Of a DNA stretch of 51,056 nt, positions 1 to 8,298 are shown piece after piece (position 1 is the first letter of the stretch; each line of letters opens with the position of its first letter). This DNA comes from DASWOJ01 sp964242415 (GTDB lineage Bacteria > Pseudomonadota > Alphaproteobacteria > Acetobacterales > Acetobacteraceae). The stretch lies in the NCBI GenBank assembly GCA_964242415.1, contig CAXTAT010000036.1, positions 1 through 51,056 of the forward strand, given 5' to 3'. The translations under genes and the position numbers were made by a program. A model generated the notes under the pieces. It searched no databases. It was not told the DNA's origin and worked only from the letters and a program-made list of their open reading frames with translations.

Positions 1-20
1 CCGGGAGAGGGAGCAGAGGC
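1..20. repeat. Edge fragment of the dispersed GGGAGAGGG inverted-repeat element
   Basis: The first bases (a CCGGGAGAGGGAGCAG string) match the reverse complement of the outer arm of the two large inverted-repeat elements at 36228-36405 and 39106-39274. The rest of this copy would lie outside the window. The match is short, so this is a likely rather than a certain third copy. Confidence 0.5.
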
Positions 21-136
21 GGCCTCCACGGTGTGCGTTGGCCGTACCTGCATCCCGGTTGCGGCAGCGGCAGCCTGGCACCCTGCTTGCTTGTGGCAGT
101 GCAATCCAACAGCGCGACCCAACAAGGATGCCCCCA

Positions 137-1729
137 ATGAAACGACGCACTCTCCTGGCCGGCGGCGCGGGCGCCGCCCTGGCCGGCGCGCTGCCCCGCC
201 CCTCCCTCGCACAGGGCGCCAGCGCCCGCACGCTGCGGTTCATCCCCGAGGGCAACCTGGCGAACGCCGACCCGATCTGGACCACCACCACCGTCGCCCG
301 CAACCACGGCTTCCTGATCTACGACACCCTGTTCGGCGTGGACGCCAAGCTGACGCCGCAGCCGCAGATGTGCGAAGGCTACACGCTGTCGGACGACAAG
401 CTCACCTGGACCTTCCGCCTGCGCGACGGCCTGCGGTTCCACGACGGCACGCCGGTGCGCGGCCGGGACTGCACGGCCTCCATCAACCGCTGGACCAGGC
501 GCGACGGCTTCGGCCAGCGCCTGGCGATCGCGATGGAGGGCATGTCCGCCCCGGACGACAGCACTTTCGTGATGAAGCTCAAGACGCCGTTCCCCCTGCT
601 GGTCAGCGCCCTCGCCAAGCCCGCCGCCAACGTGTGCTTCATCATGCCGGAACGGGTGGCGCAGACCGACGCCTTCACGCAGATCACCGACTTCACCGGG
701 TCCGGCCCGTTCCGCTTCCTGCGCGACGAGTGGACGCCGGGGTCGCTGGCCGCCTATGCGCGCTTCGACGGCTACCAGCCCCGGCAGGAGGCGCCGGACT
801 TCACCGCCGGCGGCAAGCGCGCCTACTTTGACCGCGTGGAGTGGAACATCGTCCCCGACGCCGCCACCGCCGCCGCCGCGATCCAAACCGGGGAGGAGGA
901 CTGGTGGCAGACCCCCATCGCCGACCTGCTGCCGCGGCTGCGCGCGATGCGCGGCGTGAAGGTCGTGCCGATGACCAGCATCGGCGCCATCCAGATCATC
1001 CGCTTCAACGAGCTGCAACCACCGTTCGACAACGTGAAGATGCGCCAGGCCGTGCTGCACCTGGTAAGCCAGATCGAGTTCATGCAGGCCGCCTATGGCG
1101 AGGAGACCAGCACCTACAAAACCGGCGTCGGCGTCTTCACGCCCGGCGCCCCGGCCGCGACCGATATCGGCCTGGACGCCATCACCGGCCCGCGCAGCAT
1201 GGAGGCCGCCAAGAAGCTGGTCGCCGAGGCCGGCTACAAGGGCGAGCGCGTCGTCATCATCTCCCCCACCGACTACCCGTGGCTGGAGGCGTTCTGCCTG
1301 GTCACGCGCGACATGCTGGTGCATCTCGGCCTGAACGTCGATTACCAGAGCAGCGACTGGGGCACGGTGGTGCAGCGCCGGGCCAGCAAGGAGCCGGTGG
1401 AGCGTGGCGGCTGGAGCATCTTCTGCACGGGATGGGAGGGGCTGAACACCGCCGACCCCGGCGGCCACTACCCGATCCTGGGCAACGGACAGAACGCCTG
1501 GTTTGGCTGGCCGACCAGCCCGCGCATCGAGGGCCTGCGCACCGACTGGTTCAACGCACCGGACGACGCGGCCCGCAAGCGCGCCACGGACGCGATCCAG
1601 GCGGCGGTGTGGGAGGAGGCGCCCTACGTCCCGCTCGGGCAGTTCTTCCAGCCGGCGGCGATGCGGAACACCGTCACGGGCGTGCTGGACAGCCCGTTCC
1701 CGATCTTCTGGAACGCGAGGAAGGCGTGA
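137..1729 (+). CDS. ABC transporter substrate-binding protein, family 5 (peptide/dipeptide type), Tat-exported
   Basis: Periplasmic solute-binding protein of the extracellular family 5 (DppA/OppA-like), expected to deliver peptides or other small organic solutes to an ABC importer. The start at 137 gives 530 residues, normal for the family, and places a twin arginine at residues 3-4 ahead of a Leu/Ala/Gly-rich segment and a likely cleavage near LAQG (about residue 27), so Tat export is likely. An in-frame ATG at 128 is an equally possible start; an extension to 38 would bury the signal peptide. The middle of the protein has the usual family layout of two alpha/beta lobes. No permease or ATPase gene follows; partners could lie upstream of the window or elsewhere. 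The ligand cannot be read from sequence, but the gene lies next to aromatic-degradation genes, which makes an aromatic-derived solute conceivable. Confidence 0.88.
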   Translation: MKRRTLLAGGAGAALAGALPRPSLAQGASARTLRFIPEGNLANADPIWTTTTVARNHGFLIYDTLFGVDAKLTPQPQMCEGYTLSDDKLTWTFRLRDGLRFHDGTPVRGRDCTASINRWTRRDGFGQRLAIAMEGMSAPDDSTFVMKLKTPFPLLVSALAKPAANVCFIMPERVAQTDAFTQITDFTGSGPFRFLRDEWTPGSLAAYARFDGYQPRQEAPDFTAGGKRAYFDRVEWNIVPDAATAAAAIQTGEEDWWQTPIADLLPRLRAMRGVKVVPMTSIGAIQIIRFNELQPPFDNVKMRQAVLHLVSQIEFMQAAYGEETSTYKTGVGVFTPGAPAATDIGLDAITGPRSMEAAKKLVAEAGYKGERVVIISPTDYPWLEAFCLVTRDMLVHLGLNVDYQSSDWGTVVQRRASKEPVERGGWSIFCTGWEGLNTADPGGHYPILGNGQNAWFGWPTSPRIEGLRTDWFNAPDDAARKRATDAIQAAVWEEAPYVPLGQFFQPAAMRNTVTGVLDSPFPIFWNARKA

Positions 1730-1735
1730 CCGGGA

Positions 1736-2827
1736 TCAGGCGTTGCCCCGGTCCTCGCGGAACAGGTGCAGCGCCTCCTGGATTGGCCGGTCGGAGAAGC
1801 TGAACAGCACGCTGTCCTCGGCCGCCTCGTGCCGAACCCGGTGCCACGACGGCACGACGAACAGGTCGCGCTTGCCCCACTCGACCACGAACTCCCCGCC
1901 GCCGCGGGTGCTGATGATGCTGCGGCCGTGGCCCTCGATGGGCGCGAACACCGTGGCGTCGGTGGCGCGGTAGGCGGCGGTGCCGAATCCCTTGGGCAGC
2001 AACTGCACGAAGGTGCCCATGGTCGCCATCGCATGGTTCCCCGTGATCGGGTTGGTGTAGCGCATCTTCAGGCCGTGGCAGGCGTCCCACTCGCCCATGC
2101 GGCGCATCCGCTCCAGCGCGTCGCGGGTGCGGCTGAAGGGGTAGTTGAACACCGGGGAGCTGCCGCCGCCGGGCCGATGATCGACCGGCAGCAGGTTGGC
2201 GCCATAACGGGCGTCGCTGTCGCCCACGGGGCGGTTGATCGGCTGCTCGTCCTGGCCGAGATGCTCGGCGAACGAGGTGTCGAGGAACTGCACCACGGGG
2301 ATGTCCAGCCCATCGAGCCAGAAGATCGGCGCCTCGCTCGGGTTGCCGTGGTCGTGCCAGGCCATGGGCGGCGTGATGATGAAGTCGCCCTCCCGCATGA
2401 TCGTCCGCTCGCCGTTCACCGCGGTGTAGGCGCCGCCCCCCTCCAGCACGAAGCGCAGCGCGCTCTGCGTGTGGCGGTGGGCGGGCGCGACCTCGCCGGG
2501 CAGCACGAGCTGCACGCCGGCATACAGGCTGGTGGTGATCCTTGACTGCCCGCGCAGGCCGGGATTCTCCAGGACCAGCACCCGGCGCTCGGCCTCCTTG
2601 GCAGTGATCAGCGACCCGGCCTCCATCATCGCCGCGCGGATGTCGTCGAAGCGCCAGCTCGCGGGCTGGCAAGGGCTGACCGGCTCGGGCGTCACCAGGT
2701 TGGCCAGCGAGGTCCACAGCGGCGTCAGGTTCTGCCGGCTGATGCGGTCGTAGAACGCCTGGCGCTCGGGCGTGTCGGTCGCATGGGCAGTGGCGGCATG
2801 GGCAGTCATGGCGTCGGCTGGCATCAT
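1736..2827 (-). CDS. Gentisate 1,2-dioxygenase (cupin)
   Basis: Fe(II) ring-cleavage dioxygenase that opens gentisate (2,5-dihydroxybenzoate) to maleylpyruvate in the cytoplasm. The 363-residue product is of normal length. The N-terminal cupin carries the metal-binding motif HRH at residues 117-119 (PAHRHTQSALRFVLEG) and a second His cluster, WHDH, near 158-160; a second cupin follows in the C-terminal half, as in bicupin gentisate dioxygenases. Two tandem ATGs (2827, 2824) follow an AGGGGA-like site; a third at 2809 is possible. The stop codon lies 6 bases from the convergent end of the binding-protein gene. The gene is divergent from the MarR gene at 2885, with only 57 bases between the starts, so the regulator probably controls it. 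The adjacent 3-hydroxybenzoate 6-hydroxylase-like gene would supply its substrate. The main alternative is a related salicylate or 1-hydroxy-2-naphthoate dioxygenase, which share the fold. Confidence 0.88.
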   Translation of the reverse strand: MMPADAMTAHAATAHATDTPERQAFYDRISRQNLTPLWTSLANLVTPEPVSPCQPASWRFDDIRAAMMEAGSLITAKEAERRVLVLENPGLRGQSRITTSLYAGVQLVLPGEVAPAHRHTQSALRFVLEGGGAYTAVNGERTIMREGDFIITPPMAWHDHGNPSEAPIFWLDGLDIPVVQFLDTSFAEHLGQDEQPINRPVGDSDARYGANLLPVDHRPGGGSSPVFNYPFSRTRDALERMRRMGEWDACHGLKMRYTNPITGNHAMATMGTFVQLLPKGFGTAAYRATDATVFAPIEGHGRSIISTRGGGEFVVEWGKRDLFVVPSWHRVRHEAAEDSVLFSFSDRPIQEALHLFREDRGNA

Positions 2828-2848
2828 CTGGGTCCCCTGCGCGCTTCC

Positions 2849-2881
2849 TTGACAGCTTACTGATCGACCGTACACTGTCAA
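2849..2881. promoter_or_regulatory. Divergent promoter/operator between gentisate dioxygenase and marR
   Basis: A perfect 7-bp inverted repeat, TTGACAG (2849-2855) and CTGTCAA (2875-2881), spaced by 19 bases. Each arm is also a consensus -35 (TTGACA): on the plus strand it pairs with TACACT at 2871-2876 (16-base spacer), and on the minus strand with a weaker TAAGCT. The symmetry and position suit a MarR-type dimer controlling both genes, with the arms overlapping both -35 elements. This is read from sequence; binding is inferred. Confidence 0.6.
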
Positions 2882-2884
2882 TCC

Positions 2885-3346
2885 ATGGACGCCCTCTATG
2901 ACATGCCCGGCCACCTGATCCGCCGCGCGCAGCAGGTCAGCACGGCGCTGTTCGCCGAGGAATGCGCCGTGTTCGACCTGACCTCGGTGCAGTATGCCGC
3001 GCTGGTGATGGTGCGGTCGAACCCCGGCGTGGACGCGACCCGGCTGTCCCACCTGATCGCCTTCGACCGCTCCACCCTGGGCGGCGTGCTGGAGCGGCTG
3101 GAGGCGAAGGGCTGGCTGCTGCGAACCCCCGGCGAGCGCGACCGCCGGGTGAAGCGGCTGCGCCTGACGCTGGAGGGCGAGCGGCTGCTGCGCCAGGTGG
3201 AGCCGGCCGTGCGCCGGGTGCAGCAGCGCCTGCTGGAGCCGCTGTCCCCGGCGGACCGCACCGCCATGCTGCGCCTGCTGGCGCAGCTTGCGGCCGTGCA
3301 CAACGATGTGACCCCGGCGCCGCTGCGCATCGCCAACCCTGCCTGA
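2885..3346 (+). CDS. MarR-family transcriptional regulator
   Basis: Dimeric winged-helix repressor of 153 residues, typical for MarR proteins, likely responding to an aromatic ligand such as gentisate or 3-hydroxybenzoate. The DNA-binding region spans about residues 55-100: the recognition helix follows TRLSHLIAFDRSTLGGVLERLEAKG-like spacing, and the wing carries the family's D-R-R segment in GERDRRVKRL. The ATG at 2885 has no Shine-Dalgarno sequence and lies about 9 bases after the predicted -10, so the mRNA may be leaderless; a second in-frame ATG at 2903 also lacks a ribosome site. It is divergent from gentisate dioxygenase and is followed 35 bases later by the flavin monooxygenase, so it is probably autoregulated and co-transcribed with it. 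Confidence 0.9.
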   Translation: MDALYDMPGHLIRRAQQVSTALFAEECAVFDLTSVQYAALVMVRSNPGVDATRLSHLIAFDRSTLGGVLERLEAKGWLLRTPGERDRRVKRLRLTLEGERLLRQVEPAVRRVQQRLLEPLSPADRTAMLRLLAQLAAVHNDVTPAPLRIANPA

Positions 3347-3381
3347 TCCCTGCCCGCCTGATCCTCCATCGGAGCACCGCC

Positions 3382-4656
3382 ATGCAGCACGCCAGACCCA
3401 TCCTGATCGCCGGCGGCGGCATCGGCGGCCTGGCGGCGGCGCTCGGCCTGGCGCAGCGCGGCTTCGCGGTGACGGTGCTGGAACGCTCGGCCACCCTGGG
3501 CGAGATCGGCGCCGGCATCCAGCTTGGCCCCAACGCCTTCCATGCCTTCGACTACCTCGGCATCGGCGACACGGCACGCGGCATGGCGGTGTACGTGGAC
3601 CAGCTCCGGCTGATGGACGCCATGACGGCGGAGGACATCTGCCGCATCGACCTGACCGAGCCGTTCCGCCGCCGCTTCGGCAACCCCTACGCCGTGGTGC
3701 ACCGGGGCGACCTGCATGGCGTGTTCCTGCGGGCGTGTCAGGCCAACCCGCTGATCACGTTGCGGACTGGCTGCGGCGTCACGTCCTATGAGCAGGACGG
3801 CAGCACCGTGCAGGCGCGTCTCGGGTCGGGGGAGGTGGTGGCCGGGTCCGTGCTGATCGGCGCGGACGGGCTGTGGTCCCGCATCCGCGCCCAGGTGGTG
3901 GGGGACGGCCCGCCGCGGGTGACCGGGCACACCACCTACCGCTCGGTGATCCCCACGGAGCGGATGCCCGAGGACCTGCGCTGGAACGCCGCGACGCTGT
4001 GGGCGGGTCCGAAGTGCCACATCGTCCACTACCCGCTCTCGGGCTGGAAGGTGTTCAACCTGGTGGTCACCTACCACAACGATGCGCCGGAGCCGGTGGC
4101 AGGCAAGCCCGTGCCGGAGGCGGAGGTGAGGGCAGGGTTCGAGCACATTCATCCGCGCGCCCGCGACATCATCCGCCATGGCGCCGACTGGAAGATGTGG
4201 GTGCTGTGCGACCGCGACCCGGTGGAGAACTGGGTGGATGGCCGCGTCGCCGTGCTGGGCGACGCCGCGCACCCGACGCTGCAATACATGGCGCAGGGGG
4301 CCTGCATGGCGATGGAGGACGCGGTGTGCCTATCGCACGAGATGGCCGCCCGCCCCGGCAACCCCGAGGCCGCACTGGAAGCCTACCGCCGGCAGCGCGT
4401 GCTGCGGACGGCGCGGGTGCAGCTCATGTCCCGGGCCATCGGCGACCACGTGTACCATCCGGCGGGCGCGCACGCGGCGCTGCGGAACCAGGTGATGTCG
4501 GCAAAGTCCAACGCGGACTGGTACGACACCCTGGCCTGGCTGTATGGCGGCACTGGGCTATCGGGCGCTGCGACCAGCGCAGGGCTGTCGGGCGCTGCAA
4601 CCAGCACCGGGCTGCCGGGCGCTGCAACCGGTGCCGGGCTGGCTGCGGCGGCATGA
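3382..4656 (+). CDS. FAD-dependent monooxygenase, 3-hydroxybenzoate 6-hydroxylase-like
   Basis: Class A flavoprotein monooxygenase of 424 residues, expected to hydroxylate 3-hydroxybenzoate to gentisate with NAD(P)H and O2. Visible motifs are the N-terminal FAD dinucleotide fold GGGIGG (residues 11-16) ending in an acidic residue (LERS), the DG motif (IGADGLWSRIR, about 155-165) and the GD motif (VAVLGDAAHP, about 290) followed by GACMAMEDA. The ATG at 3382 has a GGAG site 8 bases upstream. The substrate assignment is inferred from the neighbouring gentisate dioxygenase; a salicylate 5- or 1-hydroxylase is the main alternative. The C-terminus is odd: from about residue 392 it is three copies of a nine-residue GL(S/P)GAAT repeat plus a fragment, encoded by 27-bp tandem repeats and not expected in the family. 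The stop overlaps the next start (ATGA). Confidence 0.82.
   Translation: MQHARPILIAGGGIGGLAAALGLAQRGFAVTVLERSATLGEIGAGIQLGPNAFHAFDYLGIGDTARGMAVYVDQLRLMDAMTAEDICRIDLTEPFRRRFGNPYAVVHRGDLHGVFLRACQANPLITLRTGCGVTSYEQDGSTVQARLGSGEVVAGSVLIGADGLWSRIRAQVVGDGPPRVTGHTTYRSVIPTERMPEDLRWNAATLWAGPKCHIVHYPLSGWKVFNLVVTYHNDAPEPVAGKPVPEAEVRAGFEHIHPRARDIIRHGADWKMWVLCDRDPVENWVDGRVAVLGDAAHPTLQYMAQGACMAMEDAVCLSHEMAARPGNPEAALEAYRRQRVLRTARVQLMSRAIGDHVYHPAGAHAALRNQVMSAKSNADWYDTLAWLYGGTGLSGAATSAGLSGAATSTGLPGAATGAGLAAAA
4555..4653 (+). repeat. 27-bp tandem repeat, 3 copies plus a partial, in the monooxygenase 3' end
   Basis: Units begin at 4555, 4582 and 4609 and each opens with GGGCT(A/G)(T/C)CGGGCGCTGC; a truncated fourth starts at 4636. 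The unit length is a multiple of three, so it adds nine residues per copy (GLSGAATSA, GLSGAATST, GLPGAATGA) to the protein without disturbing the frame. Confidence 0.9.
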
Positions 4657-5873
4657 GGGCGATGCGGGCGGGTTGGCTGGTGCTGTGCCTTGCGCTGGCC
4701 GGGCCGGCTGCGGCGCAGGGGGTGCTGCGGGTCGGCGTGCTGAACGACATGACGGGGCCGTTCTCCGACCTGTCGGGCAAGGGGTCCGTGGTGGCGGCGC
4801 AGATGGCGGCGGACGACTTCATGGCGGAGGCCGGGCCGGCCGGGCCGCGGGTGGAAATCCTCGGTGCCGACCACCAGAACAAGGCGGACGTTGGCGCCGC
4901 CATCGTGCGGCGCTGGGTGGACCAGGAGGGCGTGGCGGCGGTGGCGGACCTGCCGAACTCCGCCGTGGCGCTCGCGGTGAACCAGGTGCTGCGGGAGAAG
5001 GACCGGGCGTTCCTGGCGTCCAGCACCGCGACCTCGGACCTCACGGGCAAGCAGTGCGCGCCGACGACGGTGCAGTGGACGTTCGACACCTGGGCGCTGG
5101 CCAACGGCACCGCGCGCACGCTGGTGCAGCAGGGGGGCCGAAGCTGGTTCTTCCTCACGGCCGACTATGCGTTCGGCCAGGCGCTGCAGCGGGACGCGGC
5201 GGAGTTCGTGGCGCAGGCCGGCGGGACCGTGCTCGGGCAGGCCCGGCACCCGTTGGACACCACCGACCTGTCCTCCTACCTGCTGCAGGCGCAGGCGTCG
5301 GGCGCGCAGGTGATCGGGCTGGCCAATGCCGGGACTGACGCGACCAACGCCATCAAGCAAGCGGCGGAGTTCGGCATCGGGCGGGACGGCAAGCAACGCC
5401 TGGCGGGCCTGCTGGTGTTCCTCAGCGACGTGGACGCGCTGGGCTTGCAGGCGGCGCAGGGCCTGGTGCTGACCGAGGCGTTCTACTGGGACCTGAACGA
5501 CCAGACCCGGGCGTGGAGCCGGCGGTTCGCCGGGCGGGCTGGCGGGCGGATGCCGACCATGAACCATGCCGGGGTGTATTCCAGCATCCTGGCCTACCTG
5601 CGGGCGGCGCAGGCGGTGGGCCTGCCAGCCGAGGGCGCTCCGTCCGGTGCCGCCGTCGTGGCCCGTATGAAGTCGGCGCCGATCGACGATGCGCTGTTCG
5701 GCCCGACGAGCATTCGCCGGGATGGCCGGGCGGTGCATGCGATGCACCTGTTCCAGGTGAAGGCGCCGGAGGAGAGCCGGGGGCGGTGGGACTATTACAA
5801 GCACCTGGCCACCATCGACGCCGACCATGCGTTCCGGCCGATGGCGGAGGGCGGCTGCCCGTTGGTGAAGTAG
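4653..5873 (+). CDS. ABC transporter substrate-binding protein, branched-chain amino acid type
   Basis: Periplasmic binding protein of the LivJ-like Peripla_BP_6 family, 406 residues. The signal peptide is clear: a short basic start (MRAMRAG), a hydrophobic stretch LVLCLALAG and cleavage after PAAAQG. The mature protein opens with VLRVGVLNDMTGPFSDLSG, the family's ligand-loop signature, and later has the expected lobe-crossing segments (YAFGQAL, NHAGVYSSILAYL). The ATG at 4653 overlaps the stop of the monooxygenase by 4 bases, so the two are translationally coupled; a second ATG at 4662 is possible. Coupling to an aromatic hydroxylase suggests the ligand is an aromatic acid, as known for several members of this family in alphaproteobacteria; this is inference. 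No LivFGHM genes are present in the window. Confidence 0.88.
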   Translation: MRAMRAGWLVLCLALAGPAAAQGVLRVGVLNDMTGPFSDLSGKGSVVAAQMAADDFMAEAGPAGPRVEILGADHQNKADVGAAIVRRWVDQEGVAAVADLPNSAVALAVNQVLREKDRAFLASSTATSDLTGKQCAPTTVQWTFDTWALANGTARTLVQQGGRSWFFLTADYAFGQALQRDAAEFVAQAGGTVLGQARHPLDTTDLSSYLLQAQASGAQVIGLANAGTDATNAIKQAAEFGIGRDGKQRLAGLLVFLSDVDALGLQAAQGLVLTEAFYWDLNDQTRAWSRRFAGRAGGRMPTMNHAGVYSSILAYLRAAQAVGLPAEGAPSGAAVVARMKSAPIDDALFGPTSIRRDGRAVHAMHLFQVKAPEESRGRWDYYKHLATIDADHAFRPMAEGGCPLVK

Positions 5874-6251
5874 GCGCAGAGATTACGCGTCCGGCACGCG
5901 GGGGCCACCTGCCTGTACTCTGCTCAAAGGAGAGCTGATGCCAATGGCCCTCTGCTCTGATCGGATTGCCTGCCTCTCGCTTGTCATTGCCCCAACTGTC
6001 ATTGCCCCGTCTGTCATTGCGAGGAGCGCTTGCGACGCGGCAATCCAGGGAGCCGCCAGACCGGAACCTCAACCCTTGCCCCGCTGGATTGCCGCGCCGA
6101 AGCCGGCTCGCAATGACGGAACCTGATTTGATGCAGCATCGTAAAAGTCAGAGCGTGGCGCCGCTCACATGAGGCATCAGCACAGGCCCCATGCGAGGCG
6201 GCACGATCCAATGCTGCAGTGAGGAGGGTGCTGCGAGACCCGAGGCGAGAG
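5874..6251. other. Intergenic region filled with dispersed and tandem repeats
   Basis: 378 bases without a convincing gene. It holds a 15-bp tandem direct repeat (TGTCATTGC at 5982, 5997 and 6012), a long palindromic element at about 6012-6118, and a GATGCAGCATCGTAA motif at 6132 that recurs at 28948. Short open frames here simply translate the repeats. Confidence 0.7.
6012..6118. repeat. Dispersed palindromic element (CATTGCGAG / CAATCCAG type), copy 1
   Basis: The left part runs from TGTCATTGCGAG to GCGGCAATCCAG, and the right part is its inverted counterpart, from CTGGATTGCCGCG to CTCGCAATGACG, with a spacer of about 40 bases. A second full copy lies at 10979-11077 and a partial copy at 28905-28965. 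Elements of this type are common intergenic repeats in proteobacteria; they may act as hairpin terminators or be non-autonomous mobile repeats. Confidence 0.8.
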
Positions 6252-7622
6252 CTACCGCCGCCGCAGGATGAACCGCACTGGCCGGTCCGGCTGCGTGGTG
6301 ACGAACCCCCGCGGCAGCACCGTCCCGCGGCCGAAGAACTCCAGCCGGAAGCTCCGCATCAGCCGGGCCAGCACGATCACGGCCTCGGTGAGCGCGAACT
6401 GCGCCCCGACGCAGATGCGCGGTCCCGCGCCGAACGGCATGTAGGCATAGCGCGGCGGCGGCGGCGCACCCGGCAGGAACCGGCTCGGGTCGAAGCGGTC
6501 CGGGTCCTCCCACATGCCGCGGTGACGCCCCAGCACCCAGGGCGACACGCTCACGACCGTGCCCGCGGCGATGGGCCGGCCGGCGATCACATCCGCCCCC
6601 AGCGCCTCGCGCACGATCAGGAACGCCGGGGGATACAGCCGCAGCGTCTCGTCGATGAAGGCGCGCGTATAGGGCAGGGTGCGCATTGCCGCCGCCGCGC
6701 CGTCCGGGGAGAGGTCGGCCAGGGCAGCCTCCTCCGCCATGCGCTCGGCATGCACGGGATACAGCGCCGCCAGGTAGCAGGCCCAGAACAGGGTGACGGC
6801 CGTCGTCTCATGACCCGCCAGGATCATCGTCGCCACCTCGTCCCGCAACTGCGCGCGGTCGAAGCCCTCGCCAGTCTCGGGGTCGCGGGCGGCGGCGAGC
6901 AGGTCGAACAGGTCGCGCGGCTCCTCCTCCGCCCGGGTCTGCACCTCGCGCGCATCAATCAGGCGGTCGATGTAGCGCAGCCACTCCTTCCGGAAACCCG
7001 CACGGCCACGGTCCAGCGGAGACTGCATGGTGCTCGGCAGCAGCAGATCGAGGAAGCCCGGCCGCGCGAACCGTACTGCGTAGCTCAACAGCATCGCCCG
7101 CATCTCGGTCCCGAAGCTCGCCATCTCCAGCGAGAACATCGACTGTCCCGCGATGCTCAGCGCCAGGTACTGCAGCCGGTGCAGCAACTCCACCGGGCGG
7201 CCGGCGCCCTGGGCAAGGTTGGCCTCCTCCGCCTCCGACGCACGGACGACATGGCGGGCCAACAACGGCATCACCCGCGGCGCCATGGCCGGGGCGATGG
7301 CCCGGCGCTGGTGCCGCCACGCCTTGCCCTCGGCCAGGAACAGGCCATCGCCCAGCACGGGCTGCAGCACCCGGCGGGCGCCGATGTTGCGCCCGTAGTT
7401 CTCATGATTCTCCACCAACACACGGCGGATACCCTCGGGGTCGTTCAGCATCACCTGCTGGCGGCCCAGGAAGCTGCCGGGCAGGACCATCCGCTCGTAA
7501 GCGGCCTCGCCCCACAGCTCCAGCACGTTGCGGCGCAGGACGAGGAAAGCCTCGAACTGGGTCCGCTGCCGGTTGGTGACCGGGGGGCGGGGCGGGGTGG
7601 GCATCGTGGCCAGGGCGCGCAT
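6252..7622 (-). CDS. Cytochrome P450
   Basis: Heme-thiolate monooxygenase of 456 residues. The I-helix oxygen-activation motif AGHETT is at residues 269-274, the ExxR motif ETLR at 325-328, and the heme-binding loop FGAGPRICVG at 397-406 with Cys404 as axial ligand. The layout resembles the soluble bacterial P450s that take fatty acids or terpenoids, but the substrate cannot be assigned. The ATG at 7622 has a GAAGG site 10 bases upstream; in-frame ATGs at 7631 and 7604 are alternatives. The start codon lies about 60 bases after the stop of the secreted-protein gene on the same strand, so the two may be co-transcribed. No ferredoxin or ferredoxin reductase gene is visible nearby. Confidence 0.93.
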   Translation of the reverse strand: MRALATMPTPPRPPVTNRQRTQFEAFLVLRRNVLELWGEAAYERMVLPGSFLGRQQVMLNDPEGIRRVLVENHENYGRNIGARRVLQPVLGDGLFLAEGKAWRHQRRAIAPAMAPRVMPLLARHVVRASEAEEANLAQGAGRPVELLHRLQYLALSIAGQSMFSLEMASFGTEMRAMLLSYAVRFARPGFLDLLLPSTMQSPLDRGRAGFRKEWLRYIDRLIDAREVQTRAEEEPRDLFDLLAAARDPETGEGFDRAQLRDEVATMILAGHETTAVTLFWACYLAALYPVHAERMAEEAALADLSPDGAAAAMRTLPYTRAFIDETLRLYPPAFLIVREALGADVIAGRPIAAGTVVSVSPWVLGRHRGMWEDPDRFDPSRFLPGAPPPPRYAYMPFGAGPRICVGAQFALTEAVIVLARLMRSFRLEFFGRGTVLPRGFVTTQPDRPVRFILRRR

Positions 7623-7683
7623 TCCATCCATGCCTTCGACATGGGGAGGATCGCCGCCGGGTCCAGGACCCTCGGCGCGGCGG

Positions 7684-8166
7684 CTACGAGGCCCCGACGT
7701 TGCCCTGGTAGTCGCAGAACACGCTGACCGGGGCGCCGTCGCGCATCGCCTTGCCGCGCCAGATGCCGTCGCGGTCCTTCTGCAATCCCGTGACCGCCGT
7801 GAAGCCACCGGCCAGGATACGCCGCCGCGCCTCGCCCAGGGTGAAGCTGTTGGCGCCGCGCACCGGAGCCGCCGAGGTCTTCAGGTTCGCGTTGGACGTG
7901 GTGACGGCCGGAGGTGCCGGCGTGCTGGTATTGGCGTCGCTGCGCGGTGCCCCGGTGCCGAACAGGCCGCCGAACGTCGCCATCGAACCATGCGGCGCCG
8001 GGACGGCTTGGCCCGGCGTGACGCCGGTCACCGAGCCATCCCGCCCGATGGTCGCGGGGCTGCCGGGCGCGATGTAGTAGGTGCCGGGATGCGGCGACCC
8101 CGACGTTTGCGCGGCTGCGGCGCTGGCCGCGAGGGATGCCGCAATGGCCAGACCGAACGCTTTCAT
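7684..8166 (-). CDS. Secreted PepSY-like small protein
   Basis: 160 residues with a clear signal peptide (MKAFGLAIAASLAASAAAAQ). The middle is Pro/Thr/Ala-rich and probably unstructured. The last 60 residues look like a PepSY-type domain: an amphipathic helix (LGEARRRILAGGF) followed by strands with the pattern D-x-x-G-x-W-x-G and V-x-V-F-x-D-x-x-G-N-V. Such proteins are common in Acetobacteraceae and Rhizobiales and are of unknown role, possibly binding in the periplasm or inhibiting proteases. It lies upstream of the P450 on the same strand. Confidence 0.7.
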   Translation of the reverse strand: MKAFGLAIAASLAASAAAAQTSGSPHPGTYYIAPGSPATIGRDGSVTGVTPGQAVPAPHGSMATFGGLFGTGAPRSDANTSTPAPPAVTTSNANLKTSAAPVRGANSFTLGEARRRILAGGFTAVTGLQKDRDGIWRGKAMRDGAPVSVFCDYQGNVGAS

Positions 8167-8298
8167 GCCAAATCACCCCCGTGTTGCGTTCGCCGAACGC
8201 AGGCCGCCACGCCGGGTTGCCGGAGTGGCGGCATAGGGCGGCGGTCGCAGGCCGGGGGCGACTGCAGGCCGGGACTGGCCCCCGCATAGGACAGGCTG

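Noticed and set aside
5938..6172. Short open frames of 60-70 codons in the repeat region
   Set aside because: They only translate palindromic and tandem repeats and have no credible ribosome site or protein character.
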